DNA from: Faecimorpha stercoravium
Lineage (GTDB): Bacteria; Bacillota; Clostridia; Lachnospirales; Bianqueaceae
Length of the DNA: 64,000 nt
Direction: 5' to 3'
NCBI GenBank assembly: GCA_018712555.1
Contig: DVGT01000074.1
Coordinates: 1 to 64,000, forward strand
The notes below the pieces were generated by a model. That model had not been told where the DNA came from. It was given only the letters and a program-made list of their open reading frames with translations, and did not search any database. Position numbers and translations under genes: made by a program. Shown piece by piece: positions 48,468 to 58,500 of this stretch. Each line of letters begins with the position of its first letter. Positions within the stretch are counted from its first letter, which is position 1.

Positions 48468-49541
48468 TTATTCTCCAAAGGAAATGCCGATATCCCGTCC
48501 ACACTGCACCATCTGATGATCTACAGGAACGAACTTGGTCTTACCGGCCACGGCTTTCAATGAATTATGGGAAACTTGTCCGCCTTTCATCGCTACCGTC
48601 TGTCCATAGTTTTCTTCCGCGATCAAATGCGCGGCATACACGCCGAATTGCGTGGAAAGCACACGGTCATAGGGAGACGGCGAGCCACCTCTCTGATAAT
48701 GGCCCGGAACCACAACCCGAGTCTCCAGCCCGGTCTCTTTTTGGATCTGATCCGCCAGATAGTAAGAAGCCGAGGGGAAGTTCCCTTCCTTCAGGAGCTG
48801 CGCGCGTTCTTTGCGCTTTTTATCCGCCCAGCTCTTATCGTAAGCGCCTTCCGCAATCGCGATAATCGTAAAGCTGCGATGATGCTCGATACGGCGTTCG
48901 ATGGAAGCGATCACCGTCTCCAGCCGGTAAGGAATCTCTGGAAGCAGCACAATATCGGCTCCCCCGGCAATCCCCGCATACAGCGTCAGCCAACCGGCTT
49001 TATTTCCCATGAGTTCGATGACCATGATCCGCCCATGGCTATTCGCCGTAGTATGAATCCTATCTACCACATCCGTAGCAATATCGACGGCCGTATGAAA
49101 CCCAAAAGTAACGTCTGTTCCCCAGATATCATTATCAATTGTCTTCGGCAGTCCGATCACATTCAGTCCTTCTTCCGACAGCAGATTGGCCGTCTTATGC
49201 GTGCCATTTCCTCCCAAAGTCACAAGACAATCGAGTCCCATCTTCTTATAGTTGGCCTTCATGGCCGCCACTTTATCGACATTATCGTCCTCGATCACAC
49301 GCATATTTCGATAGGGCTGACGGGACGTTCCAAGGATTGTCCCTCCCAATGTCAGAATTCCGCTGAACTCACTGCGGCTCATCTCCCGATAGTCCCCCTC
49401 GATCAATCCCTTATAACCATCCGCAATTCCTACAAATTCCGCGTCAAAGAGCTCGTAAGAGGCTCTGGCCACACCGCGAATCGCGGCATTGAGTCCTGGA
49501 CAGTCTCCGCCACTTGTCAGAATTCCAATTCTTCGCTTCAT
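48468..49541 (-). CDS. pfkA: 6-phosphofructokinase
   Basis: The enzyme phosphorylates fructose 6-phosphate in glycolysis. ILTSGGDCPGLNAAIRG is the nucleotide-binding opening, LPKTIDNDIWGTDVTFGFHTA has the catalytic Asp (TIDND), and MGNKAGWLTLYAG and PGHYQRGGSPSPYDR bind the sugar. The donor-determining motif is LGGNGTHKTA. Gly in the fourth place is the ATP type (PPi enzymes have Asp), but the usual metal-binding Asp before it is Asn. 357 residues is longer than the 320 of classical PfkA and fits the mixed-substrate group. The start has AAAGGAGGAACG on the minus strand. I favour ATP use. Confidence 0.9.
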   Translation of the reverse strand: MKRRIGILTSGGDCPGLNAAIRGVARASYELFDAEFVGIADGYKGLIEGDYREMSRSEFSGILTLGGTILGTSRQPYRNMRVIEDDNVDKVAAMKANYKKMGLDCLVTLGGNGTHKTANLLSEEGLNVIGLPKTIDNDIWGTDVTFGFHTAVDIATDVVDRIHTTANSHGRIMVIELMGNKAGWLTLYAGIAGGADIVLLPEIPYRLETVIASIERRIEHHRSFTIIAIAEGAYDKSWADKKRKERAQLLKEGNFPSASYYLADQIQKETGLETRVVVPGHYQRGGSPSPYDRVLSTQFGVYAAHLIAEENYGQTVAMKGGQVSHNSLKAVAGKTKFVPVDHQMVQCGRDIGISFGE

Positions 49542-49574
49542 TCTCTCGTTCCTCCTTTTATGATTGTTACTCCT

Positions 49575-49603
49575 ATTATACCGGATTTTCCTGGATTTTG
49601 CCA
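49575..49603 (-). promoter_or_regulatory. Promoter of pfkA
   Basis: On the minus strand TGGCAA (49603-49598), 17 bp, TATAAT (49580-49575). The -35 is poor, the -10 perfect. Confidence 0.6.
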
Positions 49604-49621
49604 GATCTTTTGAAAATAAAA

Positions 49622-49650
49622 TTGAATAAACCTTCTGAACGTGGTATACT
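49622..49650 (+). promoter_or_regulatory. Promoter of the hydrolase-thyA-folA operon
   Basis: TTGAAT at 49622-49627, 17 bp, TATACT at 49645-49650. Confidence 0.78.
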
Positions 49651-49694
49651 TAGGAGCGAAAGATTCGACAATCTTTATAAGGGAGGTCACAGAC

Positions 49695-50780
49695 ATGTTA
49701 AACAAAGAAATGGTACAGTTTTTCGAGTCGATTTTAGAAGAGCGGAGTGACGAATTTCGAGTCACCGAGTCTGATCTTGTCTCTCCTTCTGCTTTCGAGA
49801 AGAAGCAGGCCAAGATTCGCCGCAAGGTCGTCGAACTCCTGCGTCTGCGCGAAGTGGGAGCGCGTTTCGGGATGCAGCGCCTGGATGAAGAAATGCATGT
49901 GATTTCACTGCCGGTGCCGGATGTCCAGGTTTTAGACCGTGTTTCCTGCGAAGGATATACGCGGGAACACTGGCTCATGGAGACGTTGCCTGGAATCCAC
50001 ATGCCCATGTATGTCCTGATTCCAGACGAGATGGATAGGACCGTACCGCACCCCTGTATTCTGGCCGCCCATGGGCATGGACCTGGTAAAGACAGCGTCT
50101 GCGGAACTTCTCCGGTTCCGGAAGTGCTTGCGCGTATGAAGGAGCGGGGTGGTTGTTATGGCGAAATCATGGCACAGCAGGGTTATATGGTTTTCGCTCC
50201 GGATATGTGGGGATTTGGAGAACGCCGAATCCATGATGATGCCAAGTATGGAGAAAGAGACTGTCCAGCTTTGTCTGATGCGGCGGAAGCCTGTGGTTTG
50301 ACGCTCTTGGGCCTGTTTGTCTGGGATCATATGCGGATTGTAGATTATATGTTAGCACAGCCCTATTGTAACGAGGTTGCCATGATGGGCTTTTCCGGCG
50401 GCGGAGAGCAGACGATCTATACCACAGCATTGGATGAGCGAATTGTCTGGGGATATGCCGGAGGATACCTGCATCAGTTCCAGGGCGGCATGCTGTATAA
50501 TCATATGTGTGCCTGTAATTTTGTTCCAGATCTCTTCAAGACCATGGAGTTGAGCGATGTAGCCGGGCTGATCGTTCCGCGTCCCATGCTGTATGAAAAC
50601 GGTACAGAAGATGGTCTCAACGGCCATGGCGGAATTATCAATGTAGAAAGAGCCGCGGAGCGGATTCGGAGCATGTACGCAGTCTATGGTAAGGAGGACT
50701 GTCTGGAGACTAATTTCTGGCCTGGAGGCCATCAGTATAACGGAGCAAAGACGTTGCCCTTTGCCAAAAAGCATTTCTAA
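49695..50780 (+). CDS. Alpha/beta hydrolase (acetyl xylan esterase / dienelactone hydrolase-like)
   Basis: This 361-residue cytoplasmic protein is of the large alpha/beta hydrolase group. HPCILAAHGHGPGKDS is the oxyanion segment, YMVFAPDMWGFGERR follows, and the nucleophile elbow is MMGFSGGGEQTIYT (Ser in G-F-S-G-G). A late Asp/Glu (YENGTEDGL) and the His of PGGHQYNG can complete the triad. Many relatives of this kind are sugar deacetylases. The ATG at 49695 follows AAGGGAGG; a longer frame to 49641 would start inside the promoter. It heads the operon that includes thyA and folA, which gives no clue to its substrate. Confidence 0.75.
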   Translation: MLNKEMVQFFESILEERSDEFRVTESDLVSPSAFEKKQAKIRRKVVELLRLREVGARFGMQRLDEEMHVISLPVPDVQVLDRVSCEGYTREHWLMETLPGIHMPMYVLIPDEMDRTVPHPCILAAHGHGPGKDSVCGTSPVPEVLARMKERGGCYGEIMAQQGYMVFAPDMWGFGERRIHDDAKYGERDCPALSDAAEACGLTLLGLFVWDHMRIVDYMLAQPYCNEVAMMGFSGGGEQTIYTTALDERIVWGYAGGYLHQFQGGMLYNHMCACNFVPDLFKTMELSDVAGLIVPRPMLYENGTEDGLNGHGGIINVERAAERIRSMYAVYGKEDCLETNFWPGGHQYNGAKTLPFAKKHF

Positions 50781-50801
50781 TCACGGAAGGAGCCATGACC
50801 C

Positions 50802-51593
50802 ATGAGTCTATACGATCAGCAATATCTGGATATTGCCGCGCGCATTTTAGAGCAGGGATACTTCGATCAGAATCGAACGGGTATTCCCACCTATAAACTG
50901 CCTCATCAGATCATGCAGTTTGATCTGAGCCAAGAATTTCCCATCCTTACAACCAAGAAGGTAGCCTTCAAAACGGCGGTTCGGGAACTGCTCTGGATCT
51001 TCAAAGAACAATCCAACGATGTTCGGCGTCTTCAGGAACAGAACGTTCATATTTGGGATGAATGGATGATGGAGGACGGTACGATCGGCACATCCTATGG
51101 CTGGGTCGTCAAGAAATATCATCAGGTAGACCATCTGATTGAGCAATTGAAAACCAATCCGCAGGATCGCCGGATGATGCTCAACCTTTGGCAGATTCCT
51201 TATCTGGATACAGGGGCGTTGTATCCTTGCTGCTTCCTCACCATGTGGGATGTGACAGACGGCCGTCTCAACTGTATGCTGGTGCAGCGCAGCGGAGACT
51301 GGGGCCTTGGCGTACCCTTTAATACGACACAGTATGCGGTGCTGGTTCACTTGCTGGCACAGGTGACAGGATTCCAACCCGGTTTATTTACGCATGTCAT
51401 AAATAACGCGCATATCTATGAGAACCAGGTCGAGGGAATCCGAACCCAGTTAGGTCGGCGGGATCAAGCCTTTGACGCCCCCAAGCTCTGGATCAATCCG
51501 GAAATTACGGATTTTTATCAGTTTACGGATCGGGATATCAAGCTGATTGGGTATCAGCATCTGGATAAGATCAAGATGGAGGTTGCGGTATAA
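50802..51593 (+). CDS. thyA: Thymidylate synthase
   Basis: ThyA methylates dUMP to dTMP with methylene-tetrahydrofolate, leaving dihydrofolate. The catalytic cysteine is in YPCCFLTMWDV (about residue 143, after Pro). The dUMP-binding segment is QRSGDWGLGVPFN and VHLLAQVTGF follows. HINNAHIYENQ-type sequence (HVINNAHIYENQV) is close to the C-terminus. 263 residues is normal. The ATG follows GGAAGGAG. Its 3' end overlaps folA by one base, linking dihydrofolate production and recycling. Confidence 0.96.
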   Translation: MSLYDQQYLDIAARILEQGYFDQNRTGIPTYKLPHQIMQFDLSQEFPILTTKKVAFKTAVRELLWIFKEQSNDVRRLQEQNVHIWDEWMMEDGTIGTSYGWVVKKYHQVDHLIEQLKTNPQDRRMMLNLWQIPYLDTGALYPCCFLTMWDVTDGRLNCMLVQRSGDWGLGVPFNTTQYAVLVHLLAQVTGFQPGLFTHVINNAHIYENQVEGIRTQLGRRDQAFDAPKLWINPEITDFYQFTDRDIKLIGYQHLDKIKMEVAV

Positions 51594-52090
51594 TGATTAG
51601 TATGATCGCGGCGCAGGGGGCGAATCGAGAACTCGGATATAAGGGGCAGATTCCCTGGCAGCTCCCGGAGGATCAGGAAAACTTCAAAAAACTCACAAAA
51701 GGGCATACCATGATCATGGGCCGATTGACGTTTCAATCTCTTCCGGGGGTACTGCCAGGAAGAATTCATGTGATTCTGACCCGAGATCCTTCTTTTCACA
51801 AGGAGCATCCTCGCGTCAGGATCCGGCATGATCTGGAGGCTTGTCTGGAAGAGGCGGCCGCCTCTTCCGAAGAGATCTTCGTCATCGGAGGCGGGGAGAT
51901 TTATCAGGCGGCCTTACCCTATGCTCAGAAAATCTATCTGACGCAGGTAGAGGGCAGTTATCCGGCAGATGCGTATTTCCCTGCGCTTTCCCCGGATGAA
52001 TGGGAATGTGTAGAAGAATCGTTTCATCCGGGACAGGCGGATACACCATCCTATCGATATGGTGTTTATACGAGAAGAGGTCTTTCATGA
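51593..52090 (+). CDS. folA: Dihydrofolate reductase
   Basis: FolA regenerates tetrahydrofolate from dihydrofolate with NADPH. Family marks are MISMIAAQGANRELG, IPWQLPEDQENFKKLT (with the catalytic acid), MIMGRLTFQSLPG, PGRIHVILTRD and FVIGGGEIYQAALPYA. 165 residues is normal. It overlaps thyA by one base and the following methyltransferase by four (ATGA), so the three are translationally coupled. Confidence 0.95.
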   Translation: MISMIAAQGANRELGYKGQIPWQLPEDQENFKKLTKGHTMIMGRLTFQSLPGVLPGRIHVILTRDPSFHKEHPRVRIRHDLEACLEEAAASSEEIFVIGGGEIYQAALPYAQKIYLTQVEGSYPADAYFPALSPDEWECVEESFHPGQADTPSYRYGVYTRRGLS

Positions 52091-53262
52091 GATTTGTGAT
52101 TCCTACTTTATTTGGCCTAGAGGGTCTTACGGCAGATGAGCTTCGTTATATTGGCTTTGACAATGTGACCACAGAGAATGGCCGTGTGTTTTTTGACGGA
52201 GATTTTGAGGAAATGGCCCGGGCTAATATTCGATGTCGTATGGGAGAACGGGTTTTGCTCCTTCTGGGACAGTTTACGGCCGAGTCGTTTGAAGACCTCT
52301 TTCAGGGAGTTCGAGCCATCGACTGGGATCAGTGGCTGGATAAGAAGGATGCTTTTCCTGTAAAAGGGTGGTCTCTGAATTCTACATTGCACAGTGTTCC
52401 AGACTGCCAGAAGATCATTAAAAAAGCCATTGTAGAGCGCCTCTCACAGCGATACAAACTCTCTTGGTTTGAAGAGAGCGGTCCCACGGTGCAGGTTCAG
52501 TTTTCGATCATGAAAAACGAAGTGATGATCATGCTGGATACCAGCGGGGCAGGCCTTCATAAGAGAGGATATCGGGCGAATGCGGGAGCGGCGCCTCTCC
52601 GTGAGACATTAGCGGCCGGTATGATTGATCTGGCGCATGTGCGTCAAGACAGTCTGGTTCTGGATCCCATGTGCGGATCCGGTACGCTGCTGGTGGAAGC
52701 CGCGATGAAAGCTCGCGGTATCAGCCCGGGACTCATGCGGCGTTTTGCATGTGAGAAGTGGAGCTGTTTTCCCGAAGAGGTTTTTAAGAAAGAACGCCAG
52801 GCTGCCCGTAGCCTCATTCGAAAGGATATCGGATTTCGTGCCCGCGGATTTGATATTGATAAGGCAGCCGTAGAACTGAGCCGAGAGAATGCCAAAAAGG
52901 CTCATGTGGATGATCTGATTGAGTTTCGCCGTCAGGATGTCAGGCGCCTGGTACTGCCGAAGAATGATTGCATCCTGCTCTGCAATCCGCCCTATGGCGA
53001 ACGCCTGCTGGATCGAGAGGCTGCCGAGGAAATCTATGAGATCCTCGGTCAAAGGACTCCGCCCGCACCAGGACATTCGTATTACTTCATTACATCCCAT
53101 GAAGAATTTGAGACTTTCTATGGCCGCCGGGCCGATAAGCGCCGAAAGTTGTATAATGGCATGTTGGAATGCCAATTCTATATGTATTATAAGAATCATT
53201 TAGGAGGAGATTGGAATGGAAAATCAAACAAATCAGCAGGTCCCAGACGGGTGCACGCATGA
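52087..53262 (+). CDS. THUMP-domain class I SAM-dependent RNA methyltransferase (YpsC/RlmL-like)
   Basis: The 391-residue protein has an N-terminal ferredoxin-like/THUMP half (PTLFGLEGLTADELRYIGF) that binds RNA. The C-terminal Rossmann methyltransferase has LVLDPMCGSGTLLVEAA for S-adenosylmethionine and LLCNPPYGERL as the N-methyl catalytic motif. Relatives methylate guanine N2 in 23S rRNA or tRNA. The ATG at 52087 overlaps the folA stop. The C-terminal 15 residues are encoded in DNA that also encodes the start of the Mrp ATPase (47-bp overlap), which is long for this operon. Confidence 0.9.
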   Translation: MRFVIPTLFGLEGLTADELRYIGFDNVTTENGRVFFDGDFEEMARANIRCRMGERVLLLLGQFTAESFEDLFQGVRAIDWDQWLDKKDAFPVKGWSLNSTLHSVPDCQKIIKKAIVERLSQRYKLSWFEESGPTVQVQFSIMKNEVMIMLDTSGAGLHKRGYRANAGAAPLRETLAAGMIDLAHVRQDSLVLDPMCGSGTLLVEAAMKARGISPGLMRRFACEKWSCFPEEVFKKERQAARSLIRKDIGFRARGFDIDKAAVELSRENAKKAHVDDLIEFRRQDVRRLVLPKNDCILLCNPPYGERLLDREAAEEIYEILGQRTPPAPGHSYYFITSHEEFETFYGRRADKRRKLYNGMLECQFYMYYKNHLGGDWNGKSNKSAGPRRVHA

Positions 53263-54079
53263 GTGTTCCTCTTGCGGAGAATCCTGTGCTTTCAGGGATC
53301 CCAAAAGTCTTTTAGAAAAACTGCATGCGCTGAGTCACATCAAGAAGACCATCGCGGTGGTCAGCGGTAAGGGCGGTGTCGGCAAGTCCATGGTTACATC
53401 CGAGCTTGCGGTTACGCTTCGGCGCAAGGGCTATAAAGTGGGAATCATGGATGCGGATATTACCGGGCCATCGATTCCCAAGTCCTTTGGCGTCAAGGAT
53501 GCACTGGCCTGTGAACAGGGCCTGCTCCCCGGCGTTTCGAAAAGCGGCATCCAGGTGATGAGCCTGAATCTTCTGATGGAAGATGAGACCGCGCCTGTGA
53601 TCTGGCGAGGGCCTATCATCGCAGGAACGGTCAAGCAATTCTGGACCGATGTGATCTGGGAGGATATCGATTATCTTTTGATCGATATGCCGCCAGGAAC
53701 GGGTGATGTTCCCCTGACAGTATTTCAATCCATTCCCCTGGACGGTGTTGTCATTGTGACTTCTCCGCAGGAATTGGTTTCCATGATTGTTGAGAAGGCC
53801 GTGAATATGGCGGCTGCCATGAATATACCGGTCTTGGGCATCATCGAGAATATGAGCTATGTACTCTGTCCGGATTGCGGTAAGGTGATCCGCGTCTTTG
53901 GAGAAAGCCATGTGCAGGAAGTGGCCGAAAAGCATGGATTGGAAGTCCTGGAGCAAGTCCCCATGGATGCTTCTTTAGCTGCCGCCGCAGATGAAGGAAA
54001 GATAGAAGAAGTATTTGTTCCTTATTTTGAGCAGGCTGCAGATCGTATTGTTTTGAAACTGCATGAGCAAGAACAGTAA
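53216..54079 (+). CDS. Mrp/NBP35 family Fe-S cluster carrier ATPase
   Basis: A deviant Walker A motif, VVSGKGGVGKSMV near residue 47, MDADITGPSIPKSFG, and IDMPPGTGDVPLT define the Mrp (ApbC) branch of SIMIBI ATPases. They hold and pass Fe-S clusters to apoproteins. The C-terminal CPDCGK supplies the bridging CxxC. An extra N-terminal Cys-rich stretch CTHECSSCGESC is as in NBP35-type and many clostridial proteins. 287 residues. The ATG at 53216 has TTAGGAGGAG upstream. It starts within the upstream gene and its end overlaps the VanZ-like gene by 17 bp. Confidence 0.92.
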   Translation: MENQTNQQVPDGCTHECSSCGESCAFRDPKSLLEKLHALSHIKKTIAVVSGKGGVGKSMVTSELAVTLRRKGYKVGIMDADITGPSIPKSFGVKDALACEQGLLPGVSKSGIQVMSLNLLMEDETAPVIWRGPIIAGTVKQFWTDVIWEDIDYLLIDMPPGTGDVPLTVFQSIPLDGVVIVTSPQELVSMIVEKAVNMAAAMNIPVLGIIENMSYVLCPDCGKVIRVFGESHVQEVAEKHGLEVLEQVPMDASLAAAADEGKIEEVFVPYFEQAADRIVLKLHEQEQ

Positions 54080-54521
54080 ACGAGGCCTTTCCTGCGCCGC
54101 ATTGCTGGTTTGGATGTCCGTGATCTACTGGTTTTCCGCGCAGAACGGAGAGCAGTCCGGAAACCTCAGTGAAGGGCTGCTTTCCTGGATTCTTTCTTGG
54201 TTTCATATTTCTATACATACGGAGCTGGGCTCCATCCTTCATACTGTATTACGGAAGCTGGCGCATTTCAGTGAATATCTGGTTTTAGCGATACTGATCG
54301 CCAATGTCTGTGCTCAATGGGGCATGAAAGGCCGGAAGATGGTATGGATTGCCGTATGCGCATCTGCCTTATATGCCGGTCTGGACGAATGGCATCAGAG
54401 TTTCGTGGGCGGCCGCACGCCCAAACTGATGGACGTGGGAATCGATTCGCTCGGCGCCCTCTGCGGCGCCTTGCTGTATGTCGGATTCGATCGAATTTGG
54501 AGACATAAACGGAGGAAATGA
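54063..54521 (+). CDS. VanZ-like family membrane protein
   Basis: This 152-residue protein has about four membrane segments and the VanZ pattern: VIYWFSAQNGEQSG near residue 20, RKLAHFSEYLVLA, ALYAGLDEWHQSFVGGRTPKLMDVGIDSLGALCG. VanZ gives low-level teicoplanin resistance in enterococci, but most family members have no known role beyond the cell envelope. The start overlaps the Mrp gene. The deacetylase follows 4 bp later. Confidence 0.9.
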   Translation: MSKNSKRGLSCAALLVWMSVIYWFSAQNGEQSGNLSEGLLSWILSWFHISIHTELGSILHTVLRKLAHFSEYLVLAILIANVCAQWGMKGRKMVWIAVCASALYAGLDEWHQSFVGGRTPKLMDVGIDSLGALCGALLYVGFDRIWRHKRRK

Positions 54522-54525
54522 TACG

Positions 54526-55341
54526 ATGAATACAATTTATAAGTGTTTTCCCGGCGGTCGGCATAAGGTGCTGACCATGAGCTATGATGACGGAAAACCG
54601 GAAGATGAGCGACTGGTTTCTATTTTCCGTCAGAATGGAATCAAAGGAACTTTTCATCTCAATGCCGGATTATACGACGATCAGCATGGCCGTCTGCCGC
54701 TTGCACGAGTTCGGGAATTATATGAAGGCATGGAGATTGCCTGCCACACGTATACGCATCCGACCATCGAGCGCTGTCCATTAAGCCAAGTGATTGCGCA
54801 GACATTGGAAGATCGGAAAGCATTAGAGGCGATCGCTGGATATACCGTGCGGGGCATGTCCTATCCCAATGGCTCATACACGAAAGAGATCGAAGAGGCC
54901 ATGCGGATGTGCGGTATCGAATACGCGCGTACTGTAATATCTACGCATGATTTTGCCATGCCGGATAATTTTATGGAATGGAAAGCGACCTGTCATCACA
55001 ATCAGAATCTGCTGGAGGATGGAAAGCGTTTTCTGGCTCTCAATAAGACCCAGTATCTCTATATGATGTATGTATGGGGCCATAGCTATGAGTTCACCAA
55101 TCATAACAACTGGGAACTGATCGAAGAGTTCTGCCGTATGATGGGGGGACACGAAGAGATCTGGTACGCTACCAATATCGAGATTGTTGATTACTTGAAG
55201 GCATGGGATCAGCTGCAGTTCTCTGCAGACGGAAGCTTTTGCCATAACCCTACAGCCACAGAGCTCTGGGTAGAGGTGAACAAGGAGCATTTCTCCATTC
55301 AGCCTGGCAGCACACAGAGACTGCATCCAACCGCTGGATGA
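54526..55341 (+). CDS. Polysaccharide deacetylase family protein (cytoplasmic)
   Basis: This 271-residue NodB-domain protein has no signal peptide. Motifs are LTMSYDDGKPEDERL (metal and catalytic Asp pair), GTFHLNAGLY, IACHTYTHPTIE (metal His pair), MSYPNGSYT and YMMYVWGHSYEF with a late His. The variant SYDDG and the WGHSYE ending mark a subgroup that may act on soluble glycans or other amides instead of the wall. The ATG at 54526 follows GGAGG by 10 bp. It is the last gene of the operon that starts at 49695 and the third deacetylase-family gene in the window. Confidence 0.85.
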   Translation: MNTIYKCFPGGRHKVLTMSYDDGKPEDERLVSIFRQNGIKGTFHLNAGLYDDQHGRLPLARVRELYEGMEIACHTYTHPTIERCPLSQVIAQTLEDRKALEAIAGYTVRGMSYPNGSYTKEIEEAMRMCGIEYARTVISTHDFAMPDNFMEWKATCHHNQNLLEDGKRFLALNKTQYLYMMYVWGHSYEFTNHNNWELIEEFCRMMGGHEEIWYATNIEIVDYLKAWDQLQFSADGSFCHNPTATELWVEVNKEHFSIQPGSTQRLHPTAG

Positions 55342-55344
55342 TTC

Positions 55345-55387
55345 AAAAATCGGCCATTATTTCCAGGGAAATAATGGCCGATTTTTT
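55345..55387 (+). terminator. Terminator of the thyA-folA operon
   Basis: A 20-bp arm starting AAAAATCGGCC at 55345 pairs perfectly with the arm ending GGCCGATTTTT, followed by further T to 55387. Confidence 0.95.
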
Positions 55388-55440
55388 GTGCCATCCAAAC
55401 AGATGGTTCCTCTGTTCAAAAATATGGTAAGCTGCGCCTA

Positions 55441-55469
55441 TTGACAAATCCTCCGATTCCACGTACAAT
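55441..55469 (+). promoter_or_regulatory. Promoter of the activase-like gene
   Basis: TTGACA at 55441-55446, 17 bp, TACAAT at 55464-55469. Confidence 0.85.
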
Positions 55470-55552
55470 AGATATGGTTATGGGACAGTGTCAGCTATCT
55501 ATAACCAATTTATTATGTAGGAATTACGAAACGTGTTTGATAAAGGAGTTCG

Positions 55553-58500
55553 ATGAGTTTGATCTATCATGTAGGATTTGATGTGGGATCCACTACCGTA
55601 AAAATCGCGGTTCTGGATGATAACCACAATCTGGTATACCAGGAATACCAGCGACATTTTGCCAATATAAAAGAAACGATCAGTGCTGTCATTGGCCGCG
55701 CGTATGAGAAAGTGCTGAAGGATCAGCAGTGTACGATTCATGTGACAGGTTCCGGAGGACTTTTGGTATCCAAGTGGTTGAATATTCCTTTTGTGCAGGA
55801 GGTCATTGCTTGTACCAAAACCGTCGAAACACTGATTCCACAGACGGATGTGGCCATTGAGTTGGGCGGCGAGGATGCTAAAATTACCTACTTCGGCGGT
55901 TCCATTGAACAGCGTATGAATGGTACCTGTGCCGGCGGTACGGGGGCTTTTATTGATCAGATGGCCATGCTTCTGATGACGGATGCATCCGGACTCGACC
56001 GTTTAGCGGAGAAAGCCACCACGATTTATCCCATTGCCGCACGCTGCGGCGTGTTCGCCAAAACGGATATTCAGCCTCTTTTGAATGAAGGCGCACATCG
56101 GGAAGATGTGGCAGCCTCTATTTTCCAGGCCGTCGTCAATCAGACCATTGCCGGATTGGCCTGCGGAAAACCGATCCGTGGAAACATCGCGTTTCTGGGA
56201 GGTCCTCTTTATTTTCTGCCGCAGCTGCGTAAGCGTTTTATTGAAACGCTGCATCTGACTCCCGAACATATCATTGTGCCCGAAAATTCTCAGCTTTTCG
56301 TCGCTATGGGCGCTGCATTCTGTTCTGAGAATGGAAAAGTCCATGCCTTTAATGATATTTATGAAGGCGCACAGCATATGGAAAACGAGACGGATCATGA
56401 AGTCTATCGTCTGGAGCCCCTGTTTAAAGATGAAACCGAGTATTTTCAGTTCGTTCAGCGTCATGAGAAGGCCAAAGTCGCCAGAGGGAATCTATTGGAG
56501 ACCGTTGGTCCTGTTTTCTTAGGGATTGACGCAGGGTCCACAACGACTAAGGCTGTGGTCATGGGAATGGACAAGGAAGTCTTGTATACATTTTACGGCT
56601 CTAACGAAGGAAGTCCTCTGGACAAGGTAAAGGAGATTCTGACCGAAATCTATGAAGTGCTTCCTGCGGATGCCTATATCGCAAAGACTTGTGTCACCGG
56701 ATATGGAGAAAAACTGATTCAGGCTGCCTACAACGCAGACATGGGCGAGATTGAAACCATGGCTCACTATAAAGCGGCCGAACATTTCCTGCCTGGCGTC
56801 ACCTTTATCCTGGATATTGGCGGTCAGGACATGAAATGTATTCGGATTCAGGATCAGGTGATTCAGGATATTCTGCTGAATGAGGCCTGTTCTTCCGGTT
56901 GCGGTTCCTTCCTGGAAAATTTCGCGCAGTCTCTGAATATGAAGATCCAGGATTTTGCGGCCGAAGCATTGATGGCTCCGTATCCTATTGACCTGGGTTC
57001 CCGCTGTACTGTATTCATGAATTCTCGTGTCAAGCAGGCACAGAAAGAGGGGGCCAGTGTCGGCGATATTTCGGCAGGTTTGTCGTATTCTGTCGTCAAG
57101 AATGCCCTGCAGAAGGTCATCAAGATCCGGGATTACTCCGAAATGGGAGACAAGATCATCGTGCAAGGCGGCACCTTCTATAACAACGCTGTATTGCGGG
57201 CCTTTGAGAAAATTACAGGCCATGAGGTCATTCGTCCGGATATCGCCGGTATTATGGGAGCCTTCGGCGCGGCGCTCATCGCGCAAAGCAAGTGGGATGG
57301 GCATTCTGCCAGTACGCTGATTTCTCCGGAAGAACTCAAGGAGTTTCACTATGAAACGGAACTGACCCGTTGCGGTCAGTGTTCGAATAACTGCCTGCTG
57401 ACCATCAATGATTTCGGCAGCCGTCGTTTTGTATCTGGCAATCGCTGTGAACGCGGCGCCGGAGGCGATGAGAAGGCCGTAGAGAAAATCCCGAATATGT
57501 ACGACTATAAGTATCGTCGTCTTTTCGCGTATTATAAGCCGCTCTCGGAAGAAGAGGCGAAGCGGGGCGTGATTGGCCTGCCAAGAGCTCTGAATATGTA
57601 CGAAAACTATCCCTTCTGGTTTACATTCTTTACAAAACTGGGCTTTCGCGTGCAGATCTCTGCGCGTTCCTCCAAGAAAACCTTTGAAGAGGGGATGGAG
57701 ACCATTCCTTCCGAATCTGTCTGCTATCCCGCTAAATTGGTTCATGGTCATATCATGAATCTGATTCATAAAGGGATCAAGACCATTTTCTATCCCTGTG
57801 TCTTCTATGAAGTGCAGGAACAGAAGCATGCGGATAATCATTATAACTGTCCCATTGTGACCTCCTATCCGGAGACAATCAAGCACAACGTGGAAGCGCT
57901 GGAAGAGGAGCATGTCACATTCCTGAATCCCTTTCTCAATCTGGATCACGAGGAGAGCGTCAGCAAGGAACTGTTTAAGACCCTTTCCGAGCATTATCCG
58001 GATTTGACGCAGAAAGAAGTAAAGGAAGCGCTGGATGCTGCTTATGCGGAACGCAGCCATTACCGAGAGGATGTACGCCATCATGGAGATGAGATTCTGG
58101 ATTGGCTGCAGAAGAACCATCGAAAGGGCATCGTACTGGCAGGCCGTCCCTATCATATTGACCCGGAGATCAACCACGGTCTTGAGAAAATCATCACCGG
58201 ACTGGGTATGGCCGTGCTTTCTGAAGACTGTATCGCGCAGCATGGACAATTGGGACGCCCACTGCGAGTGCTGGATCAGTGGAGCTATCATTCTCGCCTG
58301 TATGACGCGGCCGATTTCGTAGGCACCCGCCCGGAGTTGGAGCTGGTACATCTTGTCTCTTTTGGATGCGGTGTGGATGCTGTTACCTCGGAGCAGGTTC
58401 AGGAGATTCTGCGTACCCATGGAAAAACCTATATGATGATTAAGATCGATGAGGGTAGCAATCTGGGAGCAATCCGGATTCGCTTGCGTTCTCTGAAGGC

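Noticed and set aside
48567..49613. 348-codon open frame antisense to pfkA
   Set aside because: Mirror of conserved PFK motifs, with no ribosome site and no recognisable protein.
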